From NCBI RefSeq assembly GCF_937888285.1, contig NZ_CALART010000024.1:1-64000 (forward strand): a DNA stretch of 64,000 nucleotides. The letters are read 5' to 3'. Position 1 is the stretch's first letter. The number at the start of each line of letters is the position of its first letter. Positions 8,681 to 19,100 of the stretch are shown in pieces. This DNA is from an uncultured Aquimonas sp. GTDB taxonomy: Bacteria > Pseudomonadota > Gammaproteobacteria > Xanthomonadales > Xanthomonadaceae. The position numbers were made by a program, and so were the translations under genes. The notes under the pieces were generated by a model, which was given only the letters and a program-made list of their open reading frames with translations, was not told the DNA's origin and made no database searches.

Positions 8681-9298
8681 ATGCGCATCACCCAGATCCT
8701 GCAGTCGAGCGTGCTGACCCTGCTCATCTTCGCCAGCGCGGCTGCAGCCGCCAATGTGCGCCCCGCGGCCATCGTCGAGGAACGCACCGAGACCGTGCTC
8801 AAGACCCTGGTCGACCAGCGTGCTGCCTTCAGCGCCGACCGCGGCAAGCTCAATGCCTTCGTTGAGAGCGAGCTCGACGCGCTGTTCGACCGCGAGTACT
8901 CGGCCCGCCTGGTGCTGGGCCGGCACAGCCGCGGCGCCGATCCGGCCAAGATCAGCGCCTTCGCCGATGCCCTGGTGAAGAGCCTGCTTAACAAGTACGG
9001 CGCCGCCATGCTCGATGCCGACCCCAGCCTGGACGTGCGCGTGGCCGGCGAGACCGAGCTGCGCGGCGGCCAGATCGTGCGCGTGGCCAGCGAGATCCAC
9101 CGCCGCGGCGGCGCGCCGGTCAAGGTCGACTACCTGTTTCGTCCGGTCGGGGAACAGTGGCTGGTGTTCGACGTGATCGTCGAGGGCGTGTCCTATGTGC
9201 AGACCTTCCGCACCCAGTTCGACGAGCGCCTGCGCCGGCAGAACCTCGACCAGGTGATCGAGGGCCTGAACCGCGGTGAGATCGATGTCGAAGGCTGA
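8681..9298 (+). CDS. mlaC: Periplasmic phospholipid-binding protein MlaC
   Basis: Soluble shuttle (Tgt2/MlaC family) that in the family carries phospholipid between MlaA at the outer membrane and the MlaFEDB complex. The 205 residues begin with a signal peptide ending near ASAAAAA. The body contains the family region with REYSARLVLG and the later DYLFRPVGEQWLVFDVIVEG segment. A clear ribosome-binding site (AGGAGA) precedes the ATG. The mlaB start overlaps its 3' end. Confidence 0.93.
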   Translation: MRITQILQSSVLTLLIFASAAAAANVRPAAIVEERTETVLKTLVDQRAAFSADRGKLNAFVESELDALFDREYSARLVLGRHSRGADPAKISAFADALVKSLLNKYGAAMLDADPSLDVRVAGETELRGGQIVRVASEIHRRGGAPVKVDYLFRPVGEQWLVFDVIVEGVSYVQTFRTQFDERLRRQNLDQVIEGLNRGEIDVEG

Positions 9299-9575
9299 GC
9301 CGCGCCTGCAGGCCCGCTTCGAGGCCGGCGTGCTGCAGCTCGGCGGCCGGCTCGGCGCCGACGAGGCCGCCGCTCTGCTGGCCGCGGCCGCGCAGCACGA
9401 CGCCGCACTGACGCGCATCGACCTCGGCGCACTCGACGAGATCGACAGCGCCGGCGTGGCCAGCCTGCATCTGCTGCAGCGCCAAGCCCGCGCGGCGGGT
9501 CGCACGCTGGTTCTGCAGCCGGTGTCGACGCGCTACCGGGCGATCTGCGTCGCCCACCGACTGTCCATCGACTGA
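9285..9575 (+). CDS. mlaB: STAS-domain protein MlaB
   Basis: Small cytoplasmic STAS protein that in the family binds MlaF and is needed for ATPase activity. The 96 residues contain the STAS core IDLGALDEIDSAGVASLHLL, where the D-S-A-G turn is typical. The ATG at 9285 overlaps mlaC by 14 bases, which argues for coupled translation; a GTG at 9276 is possible but less likely. MlaB proteins are weakly conserved, so context carries much of this call. Confidence 0.88.
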   Translation: MSKAEPRLQARFEAGVLQLGGRLGADEAAALLAAAAQHDAALTRIDLGALDEIDSAGVASLHLLQRQARAAGRTLVLQPVSTRYRAICVAHRLSID

Positions 9576-9657
9576 CGCGTACACTCGTGCGCTGGCCGGC
9601 CCATGCCCGGCACGGCGCATTCACACGACGCACCTCACAGAGCGCAGGAGAGCGCCC

Positions 9658-10503
9658 ATGAGCCAAGCCATCGCACGCACCCTGGCCGCGCCCGCGCTGG
9701 CCCTGATCCTGCTCGGCAGCAGCCTGGACGGCCGCGCCCAGGACGCTGCCGCCCCGCTCAGCTGGGGCCCCGGTCTCGACCTTGAGAATTCCGGCCCGCG
9801 TTCGGCGGCGGATGATTCGCGCGAGGCGCAGTCCCTCGACCCCTGGGAGCGCTTCAACCGGCCGATGCACCGCTTCAACATGGGCATCGACCGCATCGCC
9901 CTGCGGCCGGTGGCCAAGGCCTACCAGCGCGTGACCCCGCAGCCGGTGCGCAACGGCGTGCGCAAGTTCTTCACCAACCTGGTCCAGCCGCTGACCGCGC
10001 TGAACCTCCTGCTGCAGGGTGAGCCGGGCCATGCCGGCACCGCGCTGGGCCGCTTCACCGTCAACACCACGATCGGGCTCGCCGGCTTCTTCGATCCGGC
10101 CAGCCGCATGGACATCCCCTATCGCGACGCCGACTTCGGCCAGACCCTGGGCCGCTGGGGCTGGCGCGACTCGCGCTATCTGGTGATGCCGATCTTCGGG
10201 CCGGGCACGGTGCGCGATGTTGCTGGCCGCCTCGGCACCACCCGGGTCAGCCCGGTCAGCTGGGCCGCCCGCGAGTACGGCTGGGGCATCAGCGTGATGT
10301 ACGGCGTAGACGCCCGCGCCTACGCCCTGCAGTTCGACGACCTGCTGCGCGAGGCCGAGGACGACTACCTGCTGATCCGCGACGCCTACCTGCAGCGTCG
10401 CCGCTGCCAGATCGAAGACTGCAGCGGCGACCTGCCGGACTACCTGCTGCCCGACTACGACTACGAGATTCCCGACGTCGATTTCGGCGAGTTCCGCCGC
10501 TGA
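9658..10503 (+). CDS. mlaA: Outer-membrane phospholipid-removal protein MlaA (VacJ), apparently not lipidated
   Basis: VacJ-family protein that extracts misplaced phospholipid from the outer leaflet of the outer membrane and hands it to MlaC. The 281 residues include the family signature DPWERFNRPMHRFN (about 61-74) and the segment IGLAGFFDPASRMD. The N-terminus is a plausible cleaved signal (ending near GRAQ), but there is no Cys in it: the only cysteines are close to the C-terminus. Most characterised MlaA proteins are lipoproteins, so loss of the lipobox is odd. It sits 82 bases after mlaB and completes the Mla set. Confidence 0.93.
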   Translation: MSQAIARTLAAPALALILLGSSLDGRAQDAAAPLSWGPGLDLENSGPRSAADDSREAQSLDPWERFNRPMHRFNMGIDRIALRPVAKAYQRVTPQPVRNGVRKFFTNLVQPLTALNLLLQGEPGHAGTALGRFTVNTTIGLAGFFDPASRMDIPYRDADFGQTLGRWGWRDSRYLVMPIFGPGTVRDVAGRLGTTRVSPVSWAAREYGWGISVMYGVDARAYALQFDDLLREAEDDYLLIRDAYLQRRRCQIEDCSGDLPDYLLPDYDYEIPDVDFGEFRR

Positions 10504-10678
10504 GCGGGGTCGGTCCCGGCACGCCTGTCGTGAGCGACCGTGGCGCGGCATGGATCTGAAGCTCCGCAACCCCAGGCCTGCGGCTGCACGAGGCACATTC
10601 ACGGCGCGCCATGGCCGCCCGCACTAGCCTCTCGCGCATCGGGCCGCGCGGCGGTCCTCTGCCGATACAGGCGCTTCG

Positions 10679-11278
10679 ATGTCCTCACTGCCCCAGCCCG
10701 ACCGTCTCGATGCGGTGCTCGACCAGACCTGGCAGCTGCTGATCGAAGGTGCTGCGCGCCGGCATTCGTCCTTCCACCAGGGCGTGCTCGCCAACCTCGG
10801 TTCGGAGGGGCCGGACGCGCGCTATGTGGTGCTGCGGCGGGCCGAGCGTCCGTCTGCGCGCCTCGCCTTCCACAGCGACCGCCGCTCACCCAAGATCCGC
10901 CAGCTGCTGAACGATCCGCGCGCCAGCTGGTGCTTCTTCGGCGAAGGCGTACAGCTGCGCCTGGCCGGCCGCGCCACCCCGCTGTTCGAGGGCGAGTCCG
11001 TCGATGCCGCCTGGCAGCGCACCAGCGCCTTCGGCCGCCGCTGCTACACCGTTGGCAGCGCACCCGGCGCGGAACTCAGCGAAGCCGGCAGCGGGCTGCC
11101 CGAGGGTGCGCTGCGACCGGGCCTGGAACCCGCGCTCAACGAAATCGGACGCGAGCACTTCTGCTTGGTCGAGTTCCAGCTCGAGCGCATCGACTGGCTG
11201 CACCTCGCCCACAGCGGCCACCGCCGCGCGCAGTTCGAAGCAGCGGACAGCTGGCAGGGGCGGTGGGTGCAGCCCTGA
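10679..11278 (+). CDS. Pyridoxamine 5'-phosphate oxidase-like flavin-binding protein
   Basis: Resembles the FMN-binding split-barrel group (Alr4036/PNPOx-like). The 199 residues carry FHSDRRSPKIRQL followed by a hydrophobic strand and WCFFGEGVQLRLAGRA, which together form the flavin-binding barrel in this family, and a C-terminal end with F-x-L-x-x-I-D-W-L-H-L-A. True PdxH enzymes are longer at the C-terminus and have a conserved R-x-H substrate motif not seen here. It is probably an FMN-binding protein of unknown substrate. No operon partner is evident. Confidence 0.75.
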   Translation: MSSLPQPDRLDAVLDQTWQLLIEGAARRHSSFHQGVLANLGSEGPDARYVVLRRAERPSARLAFHSDRRSPKIRQLLNDPRASWCFFGEGVQLRLAGRATPLFEGESVDAAWQRTSAFGRRCYTVGSAPGAELSEAGSGLPEGALRPGLEPALNEIGREHFCLVEFQLERIDWLHLAHSGHRRAQFEAADSWQGRWVQP

Positions 11279-11443
11279 TGTGCGGCTGCAAGCTACGCGC
11301 TGCCTTGTAGTTGAGGCACGGTGTGCACCGCTTCAGAGATCAGCGAAAGAAGCGCTTCGACCGAGGCCCCAGCCTCTCGCGAGGGTCTCGAGTGGCCGGC
11401 AAGCGGCGCAGCTTTGAAAGGCGCGTCCCGCCTTCATCCAGTT

Positions 11444-11471
11444 TTGACGCTTGCCGCAGCGAGCCGATACC
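11444..11471 (+). promoter_or_regulatory. Possible sigma-70 promoter for the methyltransferase gene
   Basis: TTGACG at 11444-11449 matches five of six -35 positions. After 16 bases comes GATACC, a weak -10. The start codon of the downstream methyltransferase gene is about 45 bases further on. The -10 is poor, so treat as tentative. Confidence 0.35.
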
Positions 11472-11515
11472 GTACGCGCGTGCGCCCTTCGCGCCGACTT
11501 CCGGATTTCTCTTCC

Positions 11516-12148
11516 ATGAGCCAGACCACCAGCGGCCTGCGCGCCGCCCTTTCGCTGCCTTCCGTCTATGACTTCGTGCAGAACCTCGTAGGTGCGGCGC
11601 GTGCGCGGCGCGAGCTGAGTGCCCACTATCTGCGCGCCGAGTCGGGGCAGCTTCTGGTCGATGTGGGCTGCGGCACCGGCGAGATGCTCGACTTCCTGCC
11701 CGCGGGTGTCCGCTATGTGGGCTTCGATCTCTCGCAGCGCTACATCGACGCGGCGCGTCGCCGATACGGCGAACGCGCCCGCTTCGAATGCCTGGATGTC
11801 GCCGAGGCCGGCAGGCTCGACATCCATGATGTCGACATCGCCCTGGCCTTCGGCCTGCTCCACCATCTCGACGATCACGAAGTCCTGGGTCTGCTGCACG
11901 CCCTCGCCCGACTGCTGGGCCCCAACGGACGCATCCTCACCATCGACCCCACCCTGAGTCCCGGCCAGCACCCGGTGGCCGCCTTCGTTGCCCGCCGTGA
12001 CCGCGGGCAGAACGTGCGGTCGCCGGAGGCCTACCGCGCGCTGGCCGCACGGGTCTTTGATCGGGTCGACTGCGAGGTCCGCCACGACCTGCTGCGCATT
12101 CCGTACTCGCACTGCATCCTGCAGATGCGCGCTGCGCCCCGGGTCTGA
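11516..12148 (+). CDS. Class I SAM-dependent methyltransferase
   Basis: A 210-residue Methyltransf_11/25-type enzyme. Motif I is VDVGCGTGEML (about 48-58), the ribose-binding acidic position is in GFDLSQ, and LAFGLLHHLDD matches motif IV. A conserved end region (RILTIDPTL) follows. The ATG at 11516 was chosen because upstream codons lie in low-complexity intergenic sequence. No signal peptide. Substrate unknown; the product resembles ubiquinone/methylase-like small-molecule enzymes but nothing fixes the acceptor. Confidence 0.8.
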   Translation: MSQTTSGLRAALSLPSVYDFVQNLVGAARARRELSAHYLRAESGQLLVDVGCGTGEMLDFLPAGVRYVGFDLSQRYIDAARRRYGERARFECLDVAEAGRLDIHDVDIALAFGLLHHLDDHEVLGLLHALARLLGPNGRILTIDPTLSPGQHPVAAFVARRDRGQNVRSPEAYRALAARVFDRVDCEVRHDLLRIPYSHCILQMRAAPRV

Positions 12149-12399
12149 ACCAGGGCAAGGCTGAAGCATGCAGCGTTGCCGCGCGCCATGCAGGGCGCGC
12201 CCGCGCATCGAGCACCTGATGTTGGGTGCAGCGCGGGCGTCGCCGCCCAGCGCCCGAACGAGTTCGAACCGGTGCCGGACGCGCGTCCACGCATCAAGGC
12301 CAGGAGGGAACGGGTCCGCGTGGCGCTGGTGCGAAGCGCCGTCACACTGCGCGCTCGCGCATACTCCGGCGCGCTGTCCCTGAGCCACCGGAGCCGCCC

Positions 12400-13328
<929 letters not shown>

Positions 13329-13332
<4 letters not shown>

Positions 13333-14705
13333 GCAAGATCCTGCAGATCGCCTGGCGCGAATTCGTCGCCACCGCGCTGACCAAGGGCTTCATCATCGGC
13401 CTGGTCGCGGTGCCGGTGATGATGCTGATCGCCATGCTGGCCATTCCGCTGCTGACCAATTTCAAGACGCCGGCGGTGCGCGGCGAGATCGCCGTGCTCG
13501 ACCTCTCCGGCGCGGGCATCGACGCGCGCCTCGCCGAGGCGCTGTCGCCCGAGGCCTTCATCGAACGTCGGCGCAAGACCCAGGCGCGCATCGATGCGGT
13601 GATGCCCGACGCGCTGCGCGGCCTGCAGGGCAGCGCCCAGGCCCAGCAGGGCATCGACGCCGCACTCGGCGAAGTGCCGAACCTCAGCGTCACCGCGCTC
13701 GTGCCGGGTGTCGACGTCGAAGCCGAGAAGGCGCGCCTGCTCACGACGGAAGAAGGCCAGGCGCGCCGTCTCGCCCTGCTGGTGATCGCGCCGGACGCCG
13801 TGCGCGCGGGTGAGTCGGGTGCGCTGGGCAGCTACGCGTTCTACATCCGCAAGAAGCTCGACGAGCGCGTGGTCGGCGAGATCCGCGATGTCCTGCGACC
13901 GGCCTTGATCGACGCCCGCATGCAGGCCAATGGCCTCGATGCCGACCAGATCCGCGCCTTGAACGAGCTGCCCCGGGTGCGTGCTGTCACCGTTGGCGAG
14001 GATGGCGACAGCAGTGCGGCGCTGGCGGTGGCCGAGATCCTTCCGGTCGCCTTCATGATGCTGATGTTCATCGCCATCATGACCGCCGGCCAGATGCTGG
14101 TGACCACCACGGTCGAGGAGAAATCGAGCCGCGTCGTCGAGGTGCTGCTGGCGGCGGTGTCGCCGACCCAGCTGATGGCCGGCAAGATCCTCGGCCAGCT
14201 CGGCGTCGGCCTGCTGATGATGTCGGTCTACGCGGGCCTCGGTGTGCTCGCCCTGCTCAGCTTCGCCCTGACCGGACTGGTCGAGTTCTGGCAGCTCGCA
14301 GTCTTCGCCCTGTTCTTCCTGATCGCCTTCGCCACCTTCGGCGCGCTGATGGCCGCCGCCGGTGCGGCGGTGAACGAGCTGCGCGAAGCGCAAAGCCTGA
14401 TGACGCCGATCGTGCTGATGGCAGTCGCGCCGATGATCCTGTGGATGCCGATCCGCAGCGACCCGAACTCGACGCTGGCCACCGTGCTGAGCCTGACCCC
14501 GCCGGTCAGCCCCTTCGTGATGGTGATGCGGATCAGCTCGAACACCCCGCCGCCGGTCTGGCAGATTGGCTTGGCCCTGCTGATCGGCGTGCTGGCAGCG
14601 ATGGCGGCGATGTGGGTCGCCGGCAAGGTGTTCCGGGTGGGCTTGCTGATGCACGGCAAGCCGCCGAGCTTCGGGACGTTGGTGAGGTGGGTGCGGATGG
14701 CGTGA
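13329..14705 (+). CDS. ABC-2 type permease, NatB-like
   Basis: Membrane component of the exporter encoded with the preceding ATPase. At 458 residues it has one N-terminal transmembrane helix (about 20-43), a large extracytoplasmic domain (about 45-230) and five or six C-terminal helices. The motif EEKSSRVVEVLL after the second helix is characteristic of NatB/YhaP permeases. The start ATG overlaps the ATPase stop by four bases. The substrate is not visible; sodium is the family precedent only. Confidence 0.85.
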
Positions 14706-14713
14706 GGGGCTTG

Positions 14714-14732
14714 GGGTGGGCCCTGGCCCACC
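14714..14732. repeat. Dispersed palindrome, copy 1
   Basis: GGGTGGGCCCTGGCCCACC. The core is self-complementary except for its centre. The same core recurs at 14881, 30082 (reverse orientation), 39758 (one base changed) and three times at 54188-54276. Confidence 0.85.
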
Positions 14733-14880
14733 ATGGGCTCCACGCTCGCCTCGATCTTGCTCTGTGCGTTCGTTGCTCGAAGCGAAGCGCAGAGCTTTCG
14801 GTCCGTCCTTCCGCGCTCCCAAAGCATGGCCATCCATGGCCATTCCCGCGTGCGGCTGGCGCGACCCAGCGCTCGTCATA

Positions 14881-14899
14881 GGGTGGGCCCTGGCCCACC
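14881..14899. repeat. Dispersed palindrome, copy 2
   Basis: Identical 19-base palindrome to that at 14714. The sequence downstream is also similar for about 70 bases, so the repeated unit is longer than the palindrome here. Confidence 0.85.
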
Positions 14900-15385
14900 A
14901 TGAGCTCCACGCTCGCCCCGGTTTCGCTTGGTCGCTTGGTCGCTTGAAGCGAAGAGCAAGAGCTTTCGGTCAGCCCTTCGGGCTGCCCGACCTACTTCTC
15001 TTCGCGTGCCCAAAGAGAAGTAGGCAAGAGAAAGGGCACCCCTCGTCCGCGCCCTTCGCGCATCCGTGCGCTCAGGGGTCGCGTGAGTCCGTGGGTGTTC
15101 GTGGACAGGCCATCCCTGGCCTGTCACGAACATCGGCCGCATCCCTGCGGCCGACCCTGCGGGCTGATCCACGAACTCCCGCCGCTCCCCAGGGGCCCCG
15201 GGAAGAGCGCGGGCTCCTGCCCGCAAGAGCCAGAGCAAAAGCGAGAAGCTCTGGTTGGGCGGGTCTTGACCCGCCGAAACCTTGCGGAGTCCTCAGCGTT
15301 CGATCCTCCAGACGACAAGCCCCGCCGCGCCACACCGCAGCCGACCTTCGCCCGAACGGGTCAGGGTCGCCGCGGGAAACTTGGA

Positions 15386-16000
15386 TCAACGGCGATCTGC
15401 CAAGCCCAGCTCTCGCTTAAGCGCCTCACCCACATCGCAATAGCTGTGCTCGCTATGCCAGCTGTGCGACTCCTCGAAATAGAGCCACGGCCGCCCCGGG
15501 ATCCCCTCAGGGTTGTGTCGCAGCGTCAACTCGCGGAAGCGAACAAGGCGTTCCTCGAAATAGGATTCGTGCAGCTCCCGCTCCGCGACCACGATCACGG
15601 GTTCTGACTCCGGTGTAACCGTCAGGCGGAAATCGCCCAGCACGCAGTCCGCACCCTCGTGCGTTCTGAGCGAGACGGACTCGCCGTCCTGTTTGAAGAA
15701 GGGAACGAGTTGCTGGACAGCCGGGGCCTCCGATGGGCCGGCGCTGTGCACGAACAGCACGTCGAAGCCATGCGCGTTGAAGTTCTCACGCCGCAACAAG
15801 GTCGTGCGCAGGCCAAGTTCGGTCGCGGCGCCTCGCACTTCGTGGGTCCCGTACGACAGGCGGAGGGTTTCCCTGCGCTCTTCCGCAGAGGCGAATGTCG
15901 TGGCCGCGGTGGCTACCATCACCAGCAGGAACTGCATCCATCGCCTGCAAGCGAAAGCAGGCAGCACGCAGCCGCAGGACCGATGTTTCATACAAGTCAC
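15386..16000 (-). CDS. Secreted protein resembling the CarG carbapenem self-resistance family
   Basis: About 204 residues with an N-terminal signal peptide (hydrophobic stretch LLVMVATAATTFASA). The C-terminal half, with VIVVAERE, PWLYFEESHSW and a final SYCDVGEAL, resembles CarG-like proteins, periplasmic proteins first known from carbapenem-producing Erwinia/Serratia. Most relatives are not linked to carbapenem genes, and there are none here, so a resistance role should not be assumed. The start may be Met1 at 16000, Met4 at 15991 or the Met just before the hydrophobic stretch. It runs opposite to the tricorn gene across a 189-base divergent gap. Confidence 0.6.
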   Translation of the reverse strand: MTCMKHRSCGCVLPAFACRRWMQFLLVMVATAATTFASAEERRETLRLSYGTHEVRGAATELGLRTTLLRRENFNAHGFDVLFVHSAGPSEAPAVQQLVPFFKQDGESVSLRTHEGADCVLGDFRLTVTPESEPVIVVAERELHESYFEERLVRFRELTLRHNPEGIPGRPWLYFEESHSWHSEHSYCDVGEALKRELGLADRR

Positions 16001-16189
16001 CCCTGAAGAATGCTGACGCCGGGCGGGCTCGAATGCTTGGCTTCCCTACCAACAGCTGCAGAGATCGGGCAGGCGCCCGCTGTATGCGCAGGGTAGCGCA
16101 GCGAGGAGCGTGTCCCCCAACCAACGGCCCTCACCCCCGCGCCACCCCGCATCCATACTCCGCGCCACCCCATCGGCAAAGGACGCTCC

Positions 16190-19100
16190 ATGGCCCCCTC
16201 GATCTTGAGCCGCGCGCTGCGCGCTTCGCTGGTTCTCGCTGGATTCGCTGCGGCCGGGCAGGCCAGCGCTGAGACGAAGCTGCTGCGCTTTCCCGACGTG
16301 CACGGTGAGCGCGTGGCCTTCGTCTATGCCGGTGACATCTACATCGCCTCCACCCAGGGCGGGCTGGCCCAGCGCCTGACCTCGCATCCGGGCCGCGAGC
16401 TGTATCCGAAGTTCAGCCCGGACGGTACGCAGATCGCGTTCTCGGCCGAGTACAACGGCACCCGCCAGGTGTTCGTGATGCCGGCCGCTGGCGGCGAGCC
16501 GCGGCAGCTGACCTGGTACAACGACGTCGGTCCGATGCCGCCGCGGGGCGGCACCGACAACCGCGTGCTCGACTGGACGCCGGACGGCCAGCACGTGGTG
16601 GTGCGCATGAACCGCGTGCCCTATGACGAACGCAGCGGGCGCCCGTACCTCGTGCCAGTGGCCGGCGGCATGGAGCAGCCGCTGGCCATCCCTGAAAGCG
16701 GCGGCGGCATGCTGAGCCCGGACGGCACGCAGTTCGTCTACACGCCGATCGACCGCGACTTCCGTGCATGGAAGCGCTACCGCGGCGGCCGTGCACAGGA
16801 GGTCTGGACCTACGACCTCGTGAACAACACCTCGCGGCAGCTGACCAACCACCCGGCCACCGACCACCAGCCGATGTGGATCGGCGACACCATCTACTTT
16901 GTTTCGGACCGAAACTACACGCTGAACCTGTACGCGATGCCCGCCAGCGGCGGTGAGCCGCAGCAGCTCACCCGGTTCACGGACTTCGACATCCTCTGGC
17001 CCAGCGCCGGGCCGGACAGCCTGGTGTTCGAGAACGGCGGCGCGCTCTGGCAGTTCCTGCCGGCCTCCGGCGAGACCCGGCAGATCCCGATCACGGTGCG
17101 TGCGGACTTCCCCGAAACCCAGCCGCGCTTCGTCGATGCGTCGAAGAACATCGAGAGCTTCGACTTGAGCCACGACGGCAAGCGCGCCCTGTTCGGCGCG
17201 CGTGGCGAGGTCTTCAGCGTGCCGGCCAAGCACGGCGAGGCGCGCAACCTGACGCGCACGCCGGATGCGCGCGAGCACAGCGTGAGCTGGTCGCCGGACG
17301 GCCGCTTCGTCGCCTACCTGTCGGATGCCTCGGGCGAATACGAGCTGTACGTGCAGGCGCAGGACGGCAGCAGCCCGGCGCGTCGCGTCACCACGGACGG
17401 CGACATCTGGCGCTTCGCACCGAGCTGGTCGCCGGATGGTCGTCATTTCGTCTACGGCGACAAGCGCCAGCGCCTGCGCCTGGTCAACGCCGAGACCGGT
17501 GCCACCGCCGAGATCGACAGCTCGGTGCAGGAGGACATCACCCAGTACAGCTGGGCGCCCGACAGCCGCTTCGTGGCCTACGTCAAGACCGGCGGCAGCC
17601 GCAACGGCTCGATCTGGCTGTACAGCCTGGACAGTTCTTCCACGCAACAGCTGACGCCGGACGAGACCAGCGAGTTCGCGCCGACCTTCGACCCGGAAGG
17701 CCGCTACCTGTATTTCCTCTCGAACCGCGACTTCAACCTCGGCTTCTCGGCCTACGAGTTCAACTACCTCTACCAGAACGCCACCCGCATCTATGCCGCA
17801 ACGCTGGCCGCCGACGGCCCGGTGCTGTACGCGCCGAAGAGCGATGAAGTCGCACCGCGCAGCGCGGCCGAGGCCAGGTCCGGCAACAGCAATGGCAGCG
17901 GCAAGGCCGAGGCGAAGCGTCTGCGCATCGACGTGCCCGGCTTCAACCAGCGCGTGCTCGCGCTGAAGGCCCCGGCCGGCAACTACCAGGGCCTGTCGGC
18001 GAATGCCAAGGGCGTGTTCTTCGTTGCCGGCAATGGCCAGGGCCCGGGTGAGCTGCGCTACCTTGGCCTTGAGGACGAGCAGCCGAAGAGCGTGGCGGGG
18101 CAGATCAGCGGCTACACGCTGGCGGCCGGCGGCGGCCACCTGCTGCTGCGGCGCGGCGAGCGCTTCGCCATCGTCGAGGCCAAGCCCGAGGTCGACTTCG
18201 AGGCCGGTGCGCTCAAGCTGGATGGCCTGCAGCTGCGCGTCGATCCCAAGCGCGAGTGGGCGCAGCAGTACGCCGATGCCTGGCGCATCCTGCGCGACTG
18301 GTTCTACGACCCGGGCATGCACGGCCAGGACTGGGCGGCGATCCGCGACCGCTATGCAACCCTGCTGCCGCATGTCGCCAGCCGCGCCGACCTCGACTAC
18401 CTGCTGACCGAGCTCGCCGGCGAGACCAATGCCGGCCACGTCTACGTCGAGCGCGGTGACGAGCCGCAGGTGCCGCGTCGCGCGGGCGGCCTGCTGGGCG
18501 CGGACCTGCGTTCGCACGAGAGCGGCTACTTCCAGGTCGGCCGGATCTTTGCCGGCGAGAACTGGAACCCGGCCCTGCGCAGCCCGCTGACCGAGGCGCA
18601 CGCGAATGTGCGCGAAGGCGAGTTCATCCTCGCCATCGACAACGTCAGCACCCGCGAGGTGGCCAACGTCTACCAGCTGCTGGAAGGCAAGGGTGATCGC
18701 ACGGTCAGCCTGCGCGTGAACACTCGACCGGAAGAGGCCGGCGCGCGCTCCGTGCGCGTGCAGACCCTCACCAGCGAACAGGGCCTGCGCTACAAGGACT
18801 GGGTCGATGCGCGGCGTCGCCTCGCCGCCGAGCTGTCCGGCGGCCGCGTCGGCTACATCCACCTGCCGAACACGGCGGTCGACGGCAACCGCGAGCTGCA
18901 CCGCGGCATGCTGGCCTACGCGCACATGGACGCGCTGATCATCGACGACCGCTACAACGGCGGTGGCTTCATCCCCGACCGCATGATCGAGCTGCTGTCG
19001 CGGCAGCCGCTGAACTTCTGGAAGCGCCGCGGCCTGGAGCCCAACCCGACTCCGCTGCTGCACCACGCCGGGCCGAAGGTGATGCTGGCGAACGGACTGT

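Larger units (their letters stand above)
14706..15385. repeat. Gene-free tract with palindromes and a series of stem-loops
   Basis: About 680 bases without a credible gene. It holds two copies of a palindrome (14714-14732 and 14881-14899), each followed by a similar segment starting CTCCACGCTCGCC and ending AGAGCTTTCGGTC. Other structures: the self-complementary repeat ATGGCCAT twice at 14826-14843, three tandem copies of about 8 bases around 14925-14946, and perfect or near-perfect stem-loops at 14992-15023 (11-bp stem), 15097-15131 (15-bp stem with one bulge), 15133-15154 (9-bp stem), 15209-15224 (6-bp stem) and 15258-15275 (8-bp stem). It looks like nested dispersed intergenic repeats rather than a single terminator. 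Confidence 0.8.

Noticed and set aside
12226..12399. N-terminal extension of the NatA-like ATPase
   Set aside because: The open frame continues upstream but the extra residues are Arg/Pro-rich and unlike the family; the GTG at 12400 marks where homology begins.
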